This document shows positions 46,726 to 55,392 of a stretch of DNA of 60,883 nucleotides, piece after piece. This stretch comes from Burkholderiales bacterium (GTDB taxonomy: Bacteria > Pseudomonadota > Gammaproteobacteria > Burkholderiales > Burkholderiaceae_D), in assembly GCA_947451925.1 (NCBI GenBank), contig CANGAW010000011.1, forward strand, positions 1 through 60,883. Reading direction: 5' to 3'. The notes beneath the pieces are model-generated. The model worked only from the letters and a program-made list of their open reading frames with translations. It was not told the origin of the DNA and ran no database searches. The stretch's first letter is position 1, and every line of letters starts with the position of its first letter. The position numbers and the translations under genes are program-made.

Positions 46726-47709
46726 ATGGACATCCTCATTACCGGTGGCGCAGGCTTTCTTGGCGCACGTCTGGCACAGCAGTTATTAGCACGCGGCACA
46801 GTCAGTGACGCCAGCGGCCAGCAGCAGCCTATCGACCATATCATTTTGTTCGACCGCGTCGCGGCCGTTGGATTTACGGATCCGCGTATCGTCATCAAAA
46901 TCGGTGACGTGACTGACGAAGCGACGATACAGGCTGTGGTCACACCGGCCGTGCAATCCATTTTTCATCTGGCAGCGGTGGTCAGCGGCGAAGCAGAGAG
47001 CGACTTCGATTTGGGCATGCGGATTAACCTTGATGCGACCCGCTATTTACTGGAAGCCGCGCGCAAGGCGGGGCATTGCCCGCGTTTTGTGTTCAGCAGT
47101 TCGGTTGCGGTATTTGGCGGTGAGTTGCCGCAGCAAGTACTGGACACTAATGCCGTCACACCGCAAGGCTCGTATGGCATTCAAAAAGCCATAGGCGAAA
47201 TGCTGGTTACTGATTACAGCCGCAAGGGTTTCATTGACGGTCGCGCGGTGCGGGTGCCAACGGTATCGGTGCGGCCGGGTCTGCCCAACAAGGCCGCTTC
47301 AGGTTTTGCCAGCGGCATTATCCGCGAGCCGCTGCAAGGCATACCGGCAGTCTGCCCGGTAGCACCGGCGACCAGAATGTGGCTGTGCTCTCCACGCACG
47401 GCACTGTTCAACCTGATGCACGCGCATGAGATTGACGGCACGCGCTTGGGTGCAAGCCGGGCCATCAATTTGCCCGGACTGGCAACCAGTGTTGAAGAGA
47501 TGGTGGCCGCTCTGGCACGGGTTGCCGGTGACGAGGTCGTGCAGCGCATTCAATGGCAGGAAGACCCGGCAGTATCGCGTTTAATCAAGTCGTGGCCGGG
47601 CGATTTTTTAACCGCGCGCGCCGATGCGCTGGGCTTTCGACATGACGCCAGCTTCGACGATATTATCCGCGCCCATATCGCTGACGAGCTGACCGCGCCA
47701 GCGGTCTGA
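46726..47709 (+). CDS. denD: NAD-dependent epimerase/dehydratase, D-erythronate dehydrogenase-like
   Basis: 327 residues from the ATG at 46726. Extended-SDR signature TGGAGFLGARLAQQL, catalytic YGIQKA (Y-x3-K), and the RVPTVSVRPGLPNKAASGFASGI segment typical of DenD, the NAD-dependent D-erythronate 2-dehydrogenase. It lies where ccmF would be expected in many ccm operons. No other sugar-acid catabolic gene is beside it, so substrate is inferred from similarity only. Confidence 0.78.
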   Translation: MDILITGGAGFLGARLAQQLLARGTVSDASGQQQPIDHIILFDRVAAVGFTDPRIVIKIGDVTDEATIQAVVTPAVQSIFHLAAVVSGEAESDFDLGMRINLDATRYLLEAARKAGHCPRFVFSSSVAVFGGELPQQVLDTNAVTPQGSYGIQKAIGEMLVTDYSRKGFIDGRAVRVPTVSVRPGLPNKAASGFASGIIREPLQGIPAVCPVAPATRMWLCSPRTALFNLMHAHEIDGTRLGASRAINLPGLATSVEEMVAALARVAGDEVVQRIQWQEDPAVSRLIKSWPGDFLTARADALGFRHDASFDDIIRAHIADELTAPAV

Positions 47710-47797
47710 ATACCAGCGACACTGATACACCGTCAACGCAAAAGCTCGGGCCATCCGGTGCTAAGTTATTGATTCATTAACTTGGCCGGGTGGCACC

Positions 47798-48196
47798 ATG
47801 CGCCAACTGCCGCTTGCTACTTTGTCTGCGTTGTCCGCACTGCTGTTTCATGCTGGCGCTTGCGCGCAATGGCTCTATGACGCACCTGCTTCTGCAGTCC
47901 TGCCGCTGCTGCACGCCATCAGTCATGAAGGCCGTACACTGGTCTATACGAAACTGATTGATGATTCGGGCGCTGAAACTTCACTCCCATGTGATTGCTT
48001 GCCTGTGATGCAGAGCTTCACACCAGCGCAGAGAAAAATCATCGCCGGCATTGGCCTGCGAAGACTTACTTCAAAGCGATTTTTTCTGCAAATTGAAATC
48101 GATCACATCGTTTACAGCACCAGCAGCCATCTGACTGCTGTGGACTTCAAACCGGCGTCATGGTCGACAGCGGTGGCGCTGGGCTACCGCTTTTGA
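47798..48196 (+). CDS. Small secreted protein, possible barrel remnant
   Basis: 132 residues; the first 24 (MRQLPLATLSALSALLFHAGACAQ) are a convincing signal peptide. The end (STAVALGYRF) finishes in an aromatic residue, and GIGLRRLTSKRFFLQIEID looks like a pair of outer-membrane strands. It is too short for a full barrel and may be a truncated outer-membrane protein. The family is not recognised. Only a weak ribosome site precedes it. Confidence 0.55.
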   Translation: MRQLPLATLSALSALLFHAGACAQWLYDAPASAVLPLLHAISHEGRTLVYTKLIDDSGAETSLPCDCLPVMQSFTPAQRKIIAGIGLRRLTSKRFFLQIEIDHIVYSTSSHLTAVDFKPASWSTAVALGYRF

Positions 48197-48263
48197 TGAA
48201 CTGATTGCTTGATTATCTTGATGGCTGAAATGCCGTTGCGATGCTTGCTTAACATCGGAAACT

Positions 48264-48339
48264 TGGTGCGGCTGGCTGGAATCGAACCAGCGACCCTTGG
48301 CTTCGGAGGCCAATACTCTATCCACTGAGCTACAGCCGC
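48264..48339 (-). tRNA. tRNA-Arg (CCG)
   Basis: Reverse strand 76-nt clover-leaf including encoded CCA: acceptor GCGGCTG/CAGCCGC, D arm GCTCAGTGGATAGAGT, anticodon stem TTGGC/GCCAA with loop CTCCGAA (anticodon CCG, reads CGG), T arm CTGGTTCGATTCCAG. All arms pair normally. Confidence 0.96.
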
Positions 48340-48439
48340 ACGGGAAAAGCAGGAAATACAGCAAGCGAAGGATACCGTTTTTCGGTCGGCCAGTCCATGT
48401 AAACCCCCTCCTTGCTGTTTCAAACAATGGGCTTTCGTC

Positions 48440-48445
48440 TATAAT
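48440..48445 (+). promoter_or_regulatory. -10 box upstream of cytochrome c gene
   Basis: A perfect TATAAT about 100 bp before the ATG at 48547. The region at -35 distance is GTTTCA, only a partial match. Inferred promoter for the cytochrome gene. Confidence 0.5.
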
Positions 48446-48546
48446 CTGGCGCTTTGCAAGAGATTGTTTGATCTTGCTCCGATTACTGCTTGCGGCTGCG
48501 TGATATCGCACCCAAGTGACCGCTTTAAATAAACTTCGAGGAAATC

Positions 48547-49098
48547 ATGAGCGACGCCCATCAAGAGCACGAGTCCCTGATCAAAACACCAAAGCAATTG
48601 ATTGCTGCTGTTCTGGCCGGTTTTCTAATCCCGATTGTGATCATTGTGCTGCTGGTGCAATACGTTGGCGGCTCACCTAAAACAGGTGCCGGTTCTGATT
48701 CACAATCACCAGAAGCCGTTGCCGCCCGCATCAAGCCTGTCGCCGATGAAGGTTTTCATATGGCCGGCGCAGCCGCTCCGGCTGCCACCGCTGCCGCGCA
48801 AGAAGTTGCTGTAGCAGCCCCGGCTGGCGAACCAGTCAAACTGGCTGCCGACACCGGCAAGAAAATCTTTGAAGGTGCTTGTATTGCCTGCCACGGCGCG
48901 GGTATTGCCGGCGCACCAAAGTTTGGCGACAAGTCAGCCTGGGCGCCACGCATCAAGCAAGGCAAAGAAACCTTGTATACCCATGCCATCAATGGTTACC
49001 AAGGCAAAGCCGGCATGATGCCGCCAAAAGGTGGCTCATCTGCTTCGGACGCTGAAATCAAAGCAGCAGTGGATTACATGGCAGCAGCTGGTCAGTAA
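48547..49098 (+). CDS. Membrane-anchored cytochrome c (c5-like)
   Basis: 183 residues. N-terminal TM helix ~17-40 (AAVLAGFLIPIVIIVLLVQYV) anchors the protein, with a long Ala/Pro linker. The C-terminal haem domain has CIACH (112-116), the distal Met in GMMPPKGG (~157) and AAVDYMAAAG near the end. This is a class I cytochrome c5. It would carry electrons in the periplasm. Its haem is attached by a Ccm or Ccs system, and ccmABCDE lies upstream. A strong terminator follows. Confidence 0.9.
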   Translation: MSDAHQEHESLIKTPKQLIAAVLAGFLIPIVIIVLLVQYVGGSPKTGAGSDSQSPEAVAARIKPVADEGFHMAGAAAPAATAAAQEVAVAAPAGEPVKLAADTGKKIFEGACIACHGAGIAGAPKFGDKSAWAPRIKQGKETLYTHAINGYQGKAGMMPPKGGSSASDAEIKAAVDYMAAAGQ

Positions 49099-49110
49099 AC
49101 CAGGGCAGCA

Positions 49111-49145
49111 AAAAAAACCGACCTTTGTATGGTCGGTTTTTTTTC
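49111..49145. terminator. Rho-independent terminator, bidirectional
   Basis: AAAAAAACCGACC-TTTGTAT-GGTCGGTTTTTTTT makes a stem of 13 bp counting A:T pairs, with T8. It ends the cytochrome gene and can serve the converging yqjK-like gene. Confidence 0.93.
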
Positions 49146-49163
49146 GCCTTGAATCGGCAGCCT

Positions 49164-49520
49164 TTACGATTTGCTGCCTTCGTCGTCTTCACTTGCAGAA
49201 CGTTCACGCCGACGCCGCCAGGCAGCCCATGCAGCGGTCGCCACGCCCGCAAGCAGCGACAAACGCCGCACGCGCCCAGACCAGATACCGGCACCAGCCA
49301 GCAAGGGCAAAATTCGCCCAAGAACCGGTGCAATATTGTCCAGCGTCGCACTGCGTTTTAAACCTGATTTGGCAAGACCAAGCAGGGCATCGGGTTGCAG
49401 GTCGGCTTTCAGTCCGGCCATTGCTGCAGCCATTTCCAGCCTGTATAACGCCCCCTGCAACAACAGCATTTTTTTCTGCTGTGCACGCGTAGCCGCACTC
49501 CAGTGTTGGTCTGCTTTCAT
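49164..49520 (-). CDS. Hypothetical YqjK-like protein
   Basis: 118 residues, Arg/Ala/Leu rich, with a hydrophobic stretch (~80-100) and a basic C-terminus. Position third after a DUF883-like and a holin-superfamily-like gene matches yqjDEK of enteric bacteria, though the sequence is poorly conserved. It overlaps the upstream gene by 4 nt. Role unknown. Confidence 0.6.
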   Translation of the reverse strand: MKADQHWSAATRAQQKKMLLLQGALYRLEMAAAMAGLKADLQPDALLGLAKSGLKRSATLDNIAPVLGRILPLLAGAGIWSGRVRRLSLLAGVATAAWAAWRRRRERSASEDDEGSKS

Positions 49521-49912
49521 GGCGCGCGATCGAACAGCACTTCACGGTCACGCCGCAACTCCGCAATCGTAGCCGGCAAACCAAGCTGACCCTGACTGAG
49601 AATGATGAAAGCACGATGCAACAGCCACCAGGCCAGCAAAGAATAAGCAAAAGCGAGAATGAGCAGGATGCGCCAACCCATAAAATCCCAACTCAGATAA
49701 ACCAGCAAAGCGGACCAGAATACCGCCGCAAAGCCAGCGGCCAGCAAGCCGCATGCGGACAACAGCAACAAGCGCAGCAAGGCGTCGCGCGCATCGGCAA
49801 GCTCCAGCGCGGCCAGGGCTAATCGTGTCGTGATCAGCCCTAACGCGTTGCCCAGCAGCGCGCGCAAGCTTGCTATCAGACCGGGACGCGGTTCTTCTTC
49901 CAGGTTATTCAT
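49517..49912 (-). CDS. YqjE-like membrane protein (phage-holin superfamily)
   Basis: 131 residues from ATG 49912 (MNNLEEEPRPGL); a TTG upstream at 49930 would add six residues. The core has two TM segments (~45-70 and ~75-95) after an amphipathic N-terminus, as in YqjE/holin_LLH_III-like proteins. It follows the DUF883 gene by 4 nt. Predicted inner-membrane; role unknown but the family is stress-linked in enterics. Confidence 0.7.
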   Translation of the reverse strand: MNNLEEEPRPGLIASLRALLGNALGLITTRLALAALELADARDALLRLLLLSACGLLAAGFAAVFWSALLVYLSWDFMGWRILLILAFAYSLLAWWLLHRAFIILSQGQLGLPATIAELRRDREVLFDRAP

Positions 49913-49916
49913 GGGT

Positions 49917-50219
49917 TTATTTGCGGGCAATCAGCAAGCCGACCAAAACCCCGACTGCAGCAGAGATGCCGACTGCGCGCCATGGATTTTCACGCACATA
50001 AGAGTCCGTGCTGTTAGCCAGTTCTTTGCCCTTTTCTAGCGTCACCGTCTGCAGTTCCTGCACCCGATCAAGCGCGTTGTCGAGCAAACTCATGCCGCGC
50101 GCGCTCAACTCTTCAGCCTTCATGCCGGTGGAAGAAGTCGCCTGGGCAAACAAGGCCTGCGCGTCCTGCACCAGCGCTTTGAGATCATGGCGAGCAGTCT
50201 TGAGATTGGATTCCAGCAT
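49917..50219 (-). CDS. DUF883/YqjD/ElaB-family ribosome-associated membrane protein
   Basis: 100 residues with AAAGGAGTCATC just before ATG 50219. An amphipathic coiled-coil-like region (residues 1-70) precedes a C-terminal TM helix (AVGISAAVGVLVGLLIARK), giving tail-anchored topology. Enteric YqjD/ElaB bind ribosomes and the inner membrane in stationary phase. It leads the yqjDEK-like operon. Confidence 0.82.
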   Translation of the reverse strand: MLESNLKTARHDLKALVQDAQALFAQATSSTGMKAEELSARGMSLLDNALDRVQELQTVTLEKGKELANSTDSYVRENPWRAVGISAAVGVLVGLLIARK

Positions 50220-50286
50220 GATGACTCCTTTGAGGATGAAACGAAAAGAAAATGATAGCCGATTTATAACGATACAAGTTCGAAGC

Positions 50287-51090
50287 TTAGCCCTCGCGAC
50301 CATATTTCAGCCGATACCATAACAAACCTATCCACTCGTGCAACGCATAGTGGCTATCTCTGAGCGCATTGGCCGTCGGAATAAAATCATCCACAGACAA
50401 AGGCTTTTGCGCAATGAAGGCCGTCGGTGCGGCAATGACTTCAAGCCCTACCCTTTTGAACATCGCCTTCGCACGTGGCATGTGCATGCTGTCAGTCACA
50501 AGCAGTATGCGCGACACGCCAGCATTTTTTAAATGCCGCGCTGAGGCCAGTGCATTTTGCGCCGTGTCCTCAGAGCCCGCTTCCAACCATTTCACCGGCA
50601 CCCGAAAGTCTTCGCGCAAAGACCTCGCCATCAGCATCGCCTCGCTCTCTGCAGCGCCATCAGGTGCACCTCCACTTACCAGCAGCGGCAAGCCAGTCTG
50701 CCGCTGCAACTGCGCCCCGTAGCGCAAGCGCAGCAGCGTTTGCGCTCCCGGCAAGTCACTCCCTGCCTGCTCAGGCGCTGCATATAGCCGGCTACCTCCC
50801 AGTATGACAATGGCCTGTGCATCAACGGTGACAAGCGGCATCAGCGGCAATGACCGCTGCTCAAGCGGCATCAGCGGCAATGACCGCTGCTCAAGCGGCG
50901 CCACCAGCAAGCGCGACCCGGCGCCCGTCGATAGCAACAATAAAAGTCCAACGGCAAGCACAACAAGGCACTGCCCGATGAAACGATAGCGCCGCATGAT
51001 CAGTACACCACACACACCAAGCAGCACCAATACAAGGGGCGGCAAAATCAGCGCCGAGACAACTTTGATCAACAACCAGCTAAGACTCAT
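50287..51090 (-). CDS. YdcF/ElyC-family (DUF218) membrane protein
   Basis: 267 residues from ATG 51090 (MSLSWLLIKVV). Two N-terminal TM helices (~7-30, ~35-57), then a DUF218 Rossmann-like domain with AIVILGGSRLYAAPEQ, LPLLVSGGAPDG, EAGSEDTAQNALASA and ILLVTDSMHMPRAKAMFKRVG. ElyC and SanA relatives act in envelope integrity. A duplicated 10-residue segment (LEQRSLPLMP repeated) follows TM2, encoded by the tandem repeat at 50833-50892. Confidence 0.85.
   Translation of the reverse strand: MSLSWLLIKVVSALILPPLVLVLLGVCGVLIMRRYRFIGQCLVVLAVGLLLLLSTGAGSRLLVAPLEQRSLPLMPLEQRSLPLMPLVTVDAQAIVILGGSRLYAAPEQAGSDLPGAQTLLRLRYGAQLQRQTGLPLLVSGGAPDGAAESEAMLMARSLREDFRVPVKWLEAGSEDTAQNALASARHLKNAGVSRILLVTDSMHMPRAKAMFKRVGLEVIAAPTAFIAQKPLSVDDFIPTANALRDSHYALHEWIGLLWYRLKYGREG
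50833..50892. repeat. Two perfect tandem 30-bp units
   Basis: AAGCGGCATCAGCGGCAATG plus GACCGCTGCTC-like remainder is repeated twice head-to-tail (50833-50862 and 50863-50892), adding one copy of a 10-residue unit in frame inside the YdcF-family gene. The length is a multiple of three, so the frame is kept. Confidence 0.9.
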
Positions 51091-51190
51091 AGACAATTTT
51101 CAGGGCATATAAAACGGCAGTCATCCGACCGCCTTCAGGCTTAAATTAGCCGCAGGCAAATATTAAGGACACAAGTTCAATAATATCCGG

Positions 51191-51196
51191 TACAAT
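51191..51196 (+). promoter_or_regulatory. -10 box of tRNA-Asp promoter
   Basis: TACAAT ~40 bp upstream of the tRNA-Asp 5' end. A -35 element is not clear. A GC-rich discriminator-like CTCGCGC follows, common for tRNA promoters under stringent control. Confidence 0.45.
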
Positions 51197-51232
51197 CTCG
51201 CGCTTTCGGACGTACTTGTTACGACCGATTTA

Positions 51233-51309
51233 GGAGTGGTAGTTCAGTTGGTTAGAATACCGGCCTGTCACGCCGGGGGTCGCGGGTTCGAGTCCCGTCC
51301 GCTCCGCCA
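51233..51309 (+). tRNA. tRNA-Asp (GTC)
   Basis: 77 nt with CCA encoded. Acceptor GGAGTGG/CCGCTCC, D arm with GTTCAGTTGGTTAGAAT, anticodon stem CCGGC/GCCGG with loop CTGTCAC (GTC), T arm with GGTTCGAGTCCC. Canonical. Confidence 0.96.
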
Positions 51310-51317
51310 ATTATACA

Positions 51318-51342
51318 AACGCCTGCGCAAGCAGGCGTTTTC
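51318..51342 (+). terminator. Terminator of tRNA-Asp
   Basis: AAACGCCTGC-GCAA-GCAGGCGTTTT is a 10-bp stem with tetraloop followed by T4, directly after the tRNA. Confidence 0.85.
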
Positions 51343-51358
51343 ATTTCCGGAGCGGAGA

Positions 51359-51457
51359 AAGTCACTGGGTCCCGATTTTCATCGGGATGACGGTAGGGAT
51401 TGAGGCGCTTTTCACTCTACTACTGTCGTCCCGATGAAAATCGGGACCCAGTGACTT
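51359..51457. repeat. Dispersed palindromic repeat, 29-bp inverted pair
   Basis: 51359-51387 and 51429-51457 are perfect 29-bp inverted copies (AAGTCACTGGGTCCCGATTT...). Each arm can also fold alone into a hairpin around TTTC/GAAA. Between them lie TGACGGTAG and CTACTGTCG. This is the most complete copy of the repeat family in the window. Not a transposon: no open frame inside. Confidence 0.9.
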
Positions 51458-51500
51458 AAGTCCCGGGCTTAGATTCCTTAATTCTCGGCCCAAAGACTTC

Positions 51501-51827
51501 TCAGACCGGCTTCCCCGTAGGCAGTATTTTTTCCTGCTGTACCAAAATCCAAGGCTTGACCACGACAGTCCACAACACACTGTTTTGCGACAACCAGACG
51601 GCAGCCTGGTTATCCATCACCTTACCAATCAGTCCCGCCGCCATCCATTGCTCAATGGATGGCTTATCGTCGGCCGCAATGCGTGCGGCGACATCAATCA
51701 AGTCCAGCTCATTGGCGACACGAATCACGCCGCCTGAAGCAAACCAGCGCTCCAGCTCGGTCCACGGCAGTTGTGCCGTCTGCACATTGAGTTCGTTACG
51801 CAGTTCGGCAAGAATTTTTTCATTCAT
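51501..51827 (-). CDS. DUF2288 family protein
   Basis: 108 residues from ATG 51827, 1 nt after the slyX stop. AQLPWTELERWFASGGVIRVANELDLIDVAARIAADDKPSIEQWMAAG matches the DUF2288 pattern (WxELExxFARGxVIxVxxxLDL). Soluble, function unknown. Last gene of the rep-DUF2256-slyX-DUF2288 run. Confidence 0.8.
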   Translation of the reverse strand: MNEKILAELRNELNVQTAQLPWTELERWFASGGVIRVANELDLIDVAARIAADDKPSIEQWMAAGLIGKVMDNQAAVWLSQNSVLWTVVVKPWILVQQEKILPTGKPV

Positions 51828-51828
51828 A

Positions 51829-52038
51829 TCAGTAATGTGGCGGTCTTTCGTTGGCAGGCATATCACCCGCATCCTGTCCCTGCATGTTGGTCATGCGTTT
51901 GGCCAAAGCAATGCAAAGCTCTTCCAGCTGGTCGATTTTTTTCTGCTGGCGATAGACAGTCTGGTTCAGTACGTCGAGCAAATCTTCCTGACTGGTCAGC
52001 TTGCTTTCCAGCTCGACCATGCGTTCTTCATTATTCAT
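51829..52038 (-). CDS. slyX: SlyX-like coiled-coil protein
   Basis: 69 residues with AAGGACGCTGC before the ATG. RMVELESKLTSQEDLLDVLNQTVYRQQKKIDQLEELCIALAKRM is the heptad-repeat signature of SlyX, and the end RPPHY matches the family. Function is poorly understood. Part of a tight cluster. Confidence 0.88.
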   Translation of the reverse strand: MNNEERMVELESKLTSQEDLLDVLNQTVYRQQKKIDQLEELCIALAKRMTNMQGQDAGDMPANERPPHY

Positions 52039-52068
52039 GCAGCGTCCTTCATCAGTCAGGGTTGTATT

Positions 52069-52221
52069 TCAGGCTGCGTTTTTTGCTTTGGCACGACAGG
52101 CATCCGAGCAATATTTTACTGATTCCCAATTCGCTGCCCATTTTTTACGCCAGGTAAAAGGCCGCAGGCAAACCGCACACAGTTTTGTTGGCAAAGCATG
52201 CGGATTGCGAAAGCCCGCCAT
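52069..52221 (-). CDS. DUF2256 small zinc-ribbon protein (50 aa)
   Basis: 50 residues from ATG 52221 to TGA 52069. [32 protein letters not shown] has the C-x2-C...C-x3-C pattern of DUF2256. It starts 2 nt after the helicase stop. Probably binds one zinc. Function unknown. Confidence 0.88.
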   Translation of the reverse strand: MAGFRNPHALPTKLCAVCLRPFTWRKKWAANWESVKYCSDACRAKAKNAA

Positions 52222-52223
52222 GT

Positions 52224-54275
52224 TCAGGCCGCTTTGGGTTTTTGTAGCAAGGCCTTCAGATTGGCCAGCCGGTTTTGCGGAGTTTGTGCCTCAGTCTCGG
52301 CGGGTGATGCCTGATCCTGATCGAGCTGCATTTCCTTGACGAAGCGCGACACTTCGCAAGGCGCACTGTCGCGCGCGCGTTTACGTTTTTTACACCAGCT
52401 CAAATGCAAACTGCGTTGGGCACGGGTGATGCCGACATACATAAGTCTTCGCTCTTCCTGAATGCGCGAAGCCAGCAGTTCGGCCGGTGCATCCGGGTCG
52501 CCCCTGTGCGGCAAAATGCCTTCTTCCACGCCAACCATGAAGACATGGCCAAACTCCAGACCTTTGGCTGCGTGCAGCGTAGACAAGCGCACGGCTTCAG
52601 GATCTTCATCGCGGCCTTCAAGCATGCTCATCAGCGCGACCATTTGCGTGAGTTCAAGCAGGGATTTTTCAGGGTCCGTGCCTTCTTTTCCGCCGCTGCC
52701 TTTTTCTTTCAGCCAGGTGGTGAAATCGAGCACGTTCTGCCATTTTTTTTGCGCCTGCATTTCATCGAAGGCGTCATACAAATACGCTTCGTAATTAATC
52801 TCTTTCATCATGTCGTCCAGCACAGCGGCGGCGTTTTCGCCGCTGCCGGCGGCACCAACGCGGGAAGCACGTGCTTCGAGCTGATTGATGAAGTCGCAGA
52901 ATTCGCGCAAAGGCCCAAGCTGACGATCATTGAGCTTGGCTTCAATGCCGCCCTTGAACACGGCCTCAAACAAGGAGCACTGCCATTGACCGGCAAAGCT
53001 GCCCAGCACTTCGAGCGTGGCCTGACCGATGCCGCGCCGCGGTGTGGTGACTGCGCGGATGAAGGCAGGGTCATCGTCACCATTGGCGACGAGGCGCAGA
53101 TAACTGATGATGTCCTTGATCTCGGCGCGGTCAAAAAAACTCTGCCCGCCTGACATAACATAGGGAATGCGCTCGCGCCGCAATGCTTTCTCGAATACGC
53201 GGGCCTGATGATTGCCGCGATACAGAATCGCGTAGTCGGAAAATTTTGCGCGTCGCTCGAATTTATGCGCCGACAACATGATGACCACCTGATCGGCTTC
53301 GGCTTCTTCGTCTTCCATCGCCAGCACTTTGACCGCATCGCCCATGCCGTGCTCGGACCACAGTGCCTTTTCGAACAACTTGGGGTTGTTGGCAATAACG
53401 GCATTGGCGGCCTGCAAAATACGCGTACTGGAACGGTAGTTTTGTTCGAGCTTGATCACTTTCAAATCAGGGAAATCGACTTGCAGTGTCTTCAGATTTT
53501 CAACGGTTGCGCCACGCCAGGCGTAAATGGCCTGATCGTCGTCACCCACCGCAGTGAACATGGGCTTTTTGCCAACACCCGTGACGAGCAATTTCACCAG
53601 CTCGTATTGGCAGGTATTGGTGTCCTGATATTCATCGAGCAGTAAATAACGCAGTTTGCGCTGCCAGCGGTCACGCGCCGGCTCGTCATTGCGGAATAGT
53701 TCAACGGGCAGGCGAATCAGATCGTCGAAGTCAACCGCCTGATAGCTCGACAAGGTCGCCATATAGTTGCGGTAGACACGCGCGGCTTGCGCCTCGTCTT
53801 CATCCTGCGCCTGCTGCAGCGCCTGCTCGGGAGTCAGCAGGCTGTTCTTCCACAACGACATCGCATTTTGAATGCGCCGGATCAGCGCTTTGTCGGTGGT
53901 CGCCGACAGGTCCTGCACAATGGAATAACAATCGTCACTGTCCATGATGGAGAAGCGGTCTTTCAGACCCAGCGCTGCTGCCTCGCGTCGCAAGATTTGC
54001 ACGCCTAAAGAGTGAAAGGTCGAGACAGTCAGTTGTTTGGCCGCTTTCGGCTCTTTGAGCAACTTGGCGATACGCTCGCGCATTTCCAGCGCCGCCTTGT
54101 TGGTAAAAGTCAGCGCAGCGATATGCTTGGCTTCATAACCGCAGGTCTCAATGAGGTAGGCGATTTTCTGCGTAATCACCCGCGTCTTGCCCGAGCCGGC
54201 ACCGGCCAGCACCAGACAGGGGCCGTCCATGTATTTGACCGCTTCGCGTTGCGGGGTATTGAGTCCGGACGGCAT
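52224..54275 (-). CDS. rep: Rep-type ATP-dependent DNA helicase (UvrD superfamily)
   Basis: 683 residues from ATG 54275 ([13 protein letters not shown]), the family's usual start; a longer frame to 54335 lacks a ribosome site too. Motif [17 protein letters not shown], motif Ia [15 protein letters not shown], motif [11 protein letters not shown], motif [18 protein letters not shown], motif [18 protein letters not shown], motif [17 protein letters not shown], motif [20 protein letters not shown]. It unwinds DNA and clears forks; priA lies 1.1 kb upstream. Confidence 0.93.
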   Translation of the reverse strand: MPSGLNTPQREAVKYMDGPCLVLAGAGSGKTRVITQKIAYLIETCGYEAKHIAALTFTNKAALEMRERIAKLLKEPKAAKQLTVSTFHSLGVQILRREAAALGLKDRFSIMDSDDCYSIVQDLSATTDKALIRRIQNAMSLWKNSLLTPEQALQQAQDEDEAQAARVYRNYMATLSSYQAVDFDDLIRLPVELFRNDEPARDRWQRKLRYLLLDEYQDTNTCQYELVKLLVTGVGKKPMFTAVGDDDQAIYAWRGATVENLKTLQVDFPDLKVIKLEQNYRSSTRILQAANAVIANNPKLFEKALWSEHGMGDAVKVLAMEDEEAEADQVVIMLSAHKFERRAKFSDYAILYRGNHQARVFEKALRRERIPYVMSGGQSFFDRAEIKDIISYLRLVANGDDDPAFIRAVTTPRRGIGQATLEVLGSFAGQWQCSLFEAVFKGGIEAKLNDRQLGPLREFCDFINQLEARASRVGAAGSGENAAAVLDDMMKEINYEAYLYDAFDEMQAQKKWQNVLDFTTWLKEKGSGGKEGTDPEKSLLELTQMVALMSMLEGRDEDPEAVRLSTLHAAKGLEFGHVFMVGVEEGILPHRGDPDAPAELLASRIQEERRLMYVGITRAQRSLHLSWCKKRKRARDSAPCEVSRFVKEMQLDQDQASPAETEAQTPQNRLANLKALLQKPKAA

Positions 54276-54386
54276 GAGGGGGAGGCGCTGTTGAAATGGA
54301 GGAAGCGCGCCATTGTATCGAAACTCGGCAGGCATCGGGGCGCATCATGGTAAAGTTAGCAGACTGTTTTAGCCTCCTGCTCCCGT

Positions 54387-54869
54387 ATGAAATTCGCTCA
54401 TCTGATTGAAATTAATGCCCTCGGCAATCCGCTGGTGACACCCTTAAGCCGCGAGCTGCTCTGGCGCGGACTCGTGCTGCGGGCAGAGCGCCCAACATTG
54501 TTCCTGATCGGGCTCGATTCCTGCGACATCCTCACCCGCGACGAGACCGGCATTTCACGCAAGCTGCAGTTCGGACCGCTGACGATTCATGACCACGTGC
54601 AGTTTTTACCGATGCAGCAGGTGCACTATCACGTACCCCGGCAAGGTGAGATTCCGATCTCGGATTTAACCATGACGATTGAAGAACCGACACCGGGCGC
54701 ACTATTCGTGCGGTTTGAATATGACGACCACATTATTGAAGTGGAAAATACGGATGTGACGTTTTATAACGAATTTCGTCGTTCAGCCTACCAGGAAGCC
54801 GACATCGATACGATACGCATGATTCGCCAGCTTGCTGACGAAGACAACTTGCATGCGCCTCTGCAGTAA
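54387..54869 (+). CDS. DUF1857-type (SRPBCC-like) protein
   Basis: 160 residues. FAHLIEINALGNPLVTPLSRELLWRGLVLRAERPT is the DUF1857 signature, followed by a beta-rich hydrophobic-cavity fold. No catalytic residues are known. Divergent from the Rep gene. Confidence 0.75.
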   Translation: MKFAHLIEINALGNPLVTPLSRELLWRGLVLRAERPTLFLIGLDSCDILTRDETGISRKLQFGPLTIHDHVQFLPMQQVHYHVPRQGEIPISDLTMTIEEPTPGALFVRFEYDDHIIEVENTDVTFYNEFRRSAYQEADIDTIRMIRQLADEDNLHAPLQ

Positions 54870-54911
54870 TTCGTCAGTGGAAGTGGAAGTGGTAAGTGGC
54901 AAGCGCCAGCA

Positions 54912-55271
54912 TCAATGGCGCGTGCCGCGGTCTTGCGGTGGTCGCTGAGCCAGGTCCACCGGATGAAAGCGGCCGACGATATCAATCACATGCTTGCCTT
55001 GCCCCTGCTCGCTGACTTCCACGCTCAGCAAATAGGCGCCGCGACGTACCGCTTCGGCATACATGTCCGCATCATCGGCATGCTGATCATTGCTGAAGAA
55101 GGCGCGCAATAAATGCGCCATTTCCCAGTGCGAATCCGTTTTCGGCAGGGCTTTCGCTTGTGCGGGGCTGAGTTTGATACTACTTTGCGTAAACCCTTCA
55201 TGAAACAAGGCATTCGCGGCACTCTGGGCAGCGCCATATTCATCAAAAATTGCAACCACAGTGCTATACAT
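54912..55271 (-). CDS. Hypothetical protein with stress-protein-like fold
   Basis: 119 residues with AGGAGGTCAAA at the ATG 55271, a strong ribosome site. MYSTVVAIFDEYGAAQSAANALFHEGF resembles general-stress-protein 17M/YflT N-termini, then RRGAYLLSVEV. Soluble. Function unknown; the annotation is tentative. Confidence 0.65.
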   Translation of the reverse strand: MYSTVVAIFDEYGAAQSAANALFHEGFTQSSIKLSPAQAKALPKTDSHWEMAHLLRAFFSNDQHADDADMYAEAVRRGAYLLSVEVSEQGQGKHVIDIVGRFHPVDLAQRPPQDRGTRH

Positions 55272-55392
55272 TTTGACCTCCTGGCAAATTGGAAAAGCAG
55301 CCGTTTTCACGATGGCTTTAAAAATTTTGAAACCAGTCAAGCCAATAGGTTCCCCTCAAATCAACCCATGATCAGGGCAGGCAGATCGGCAC

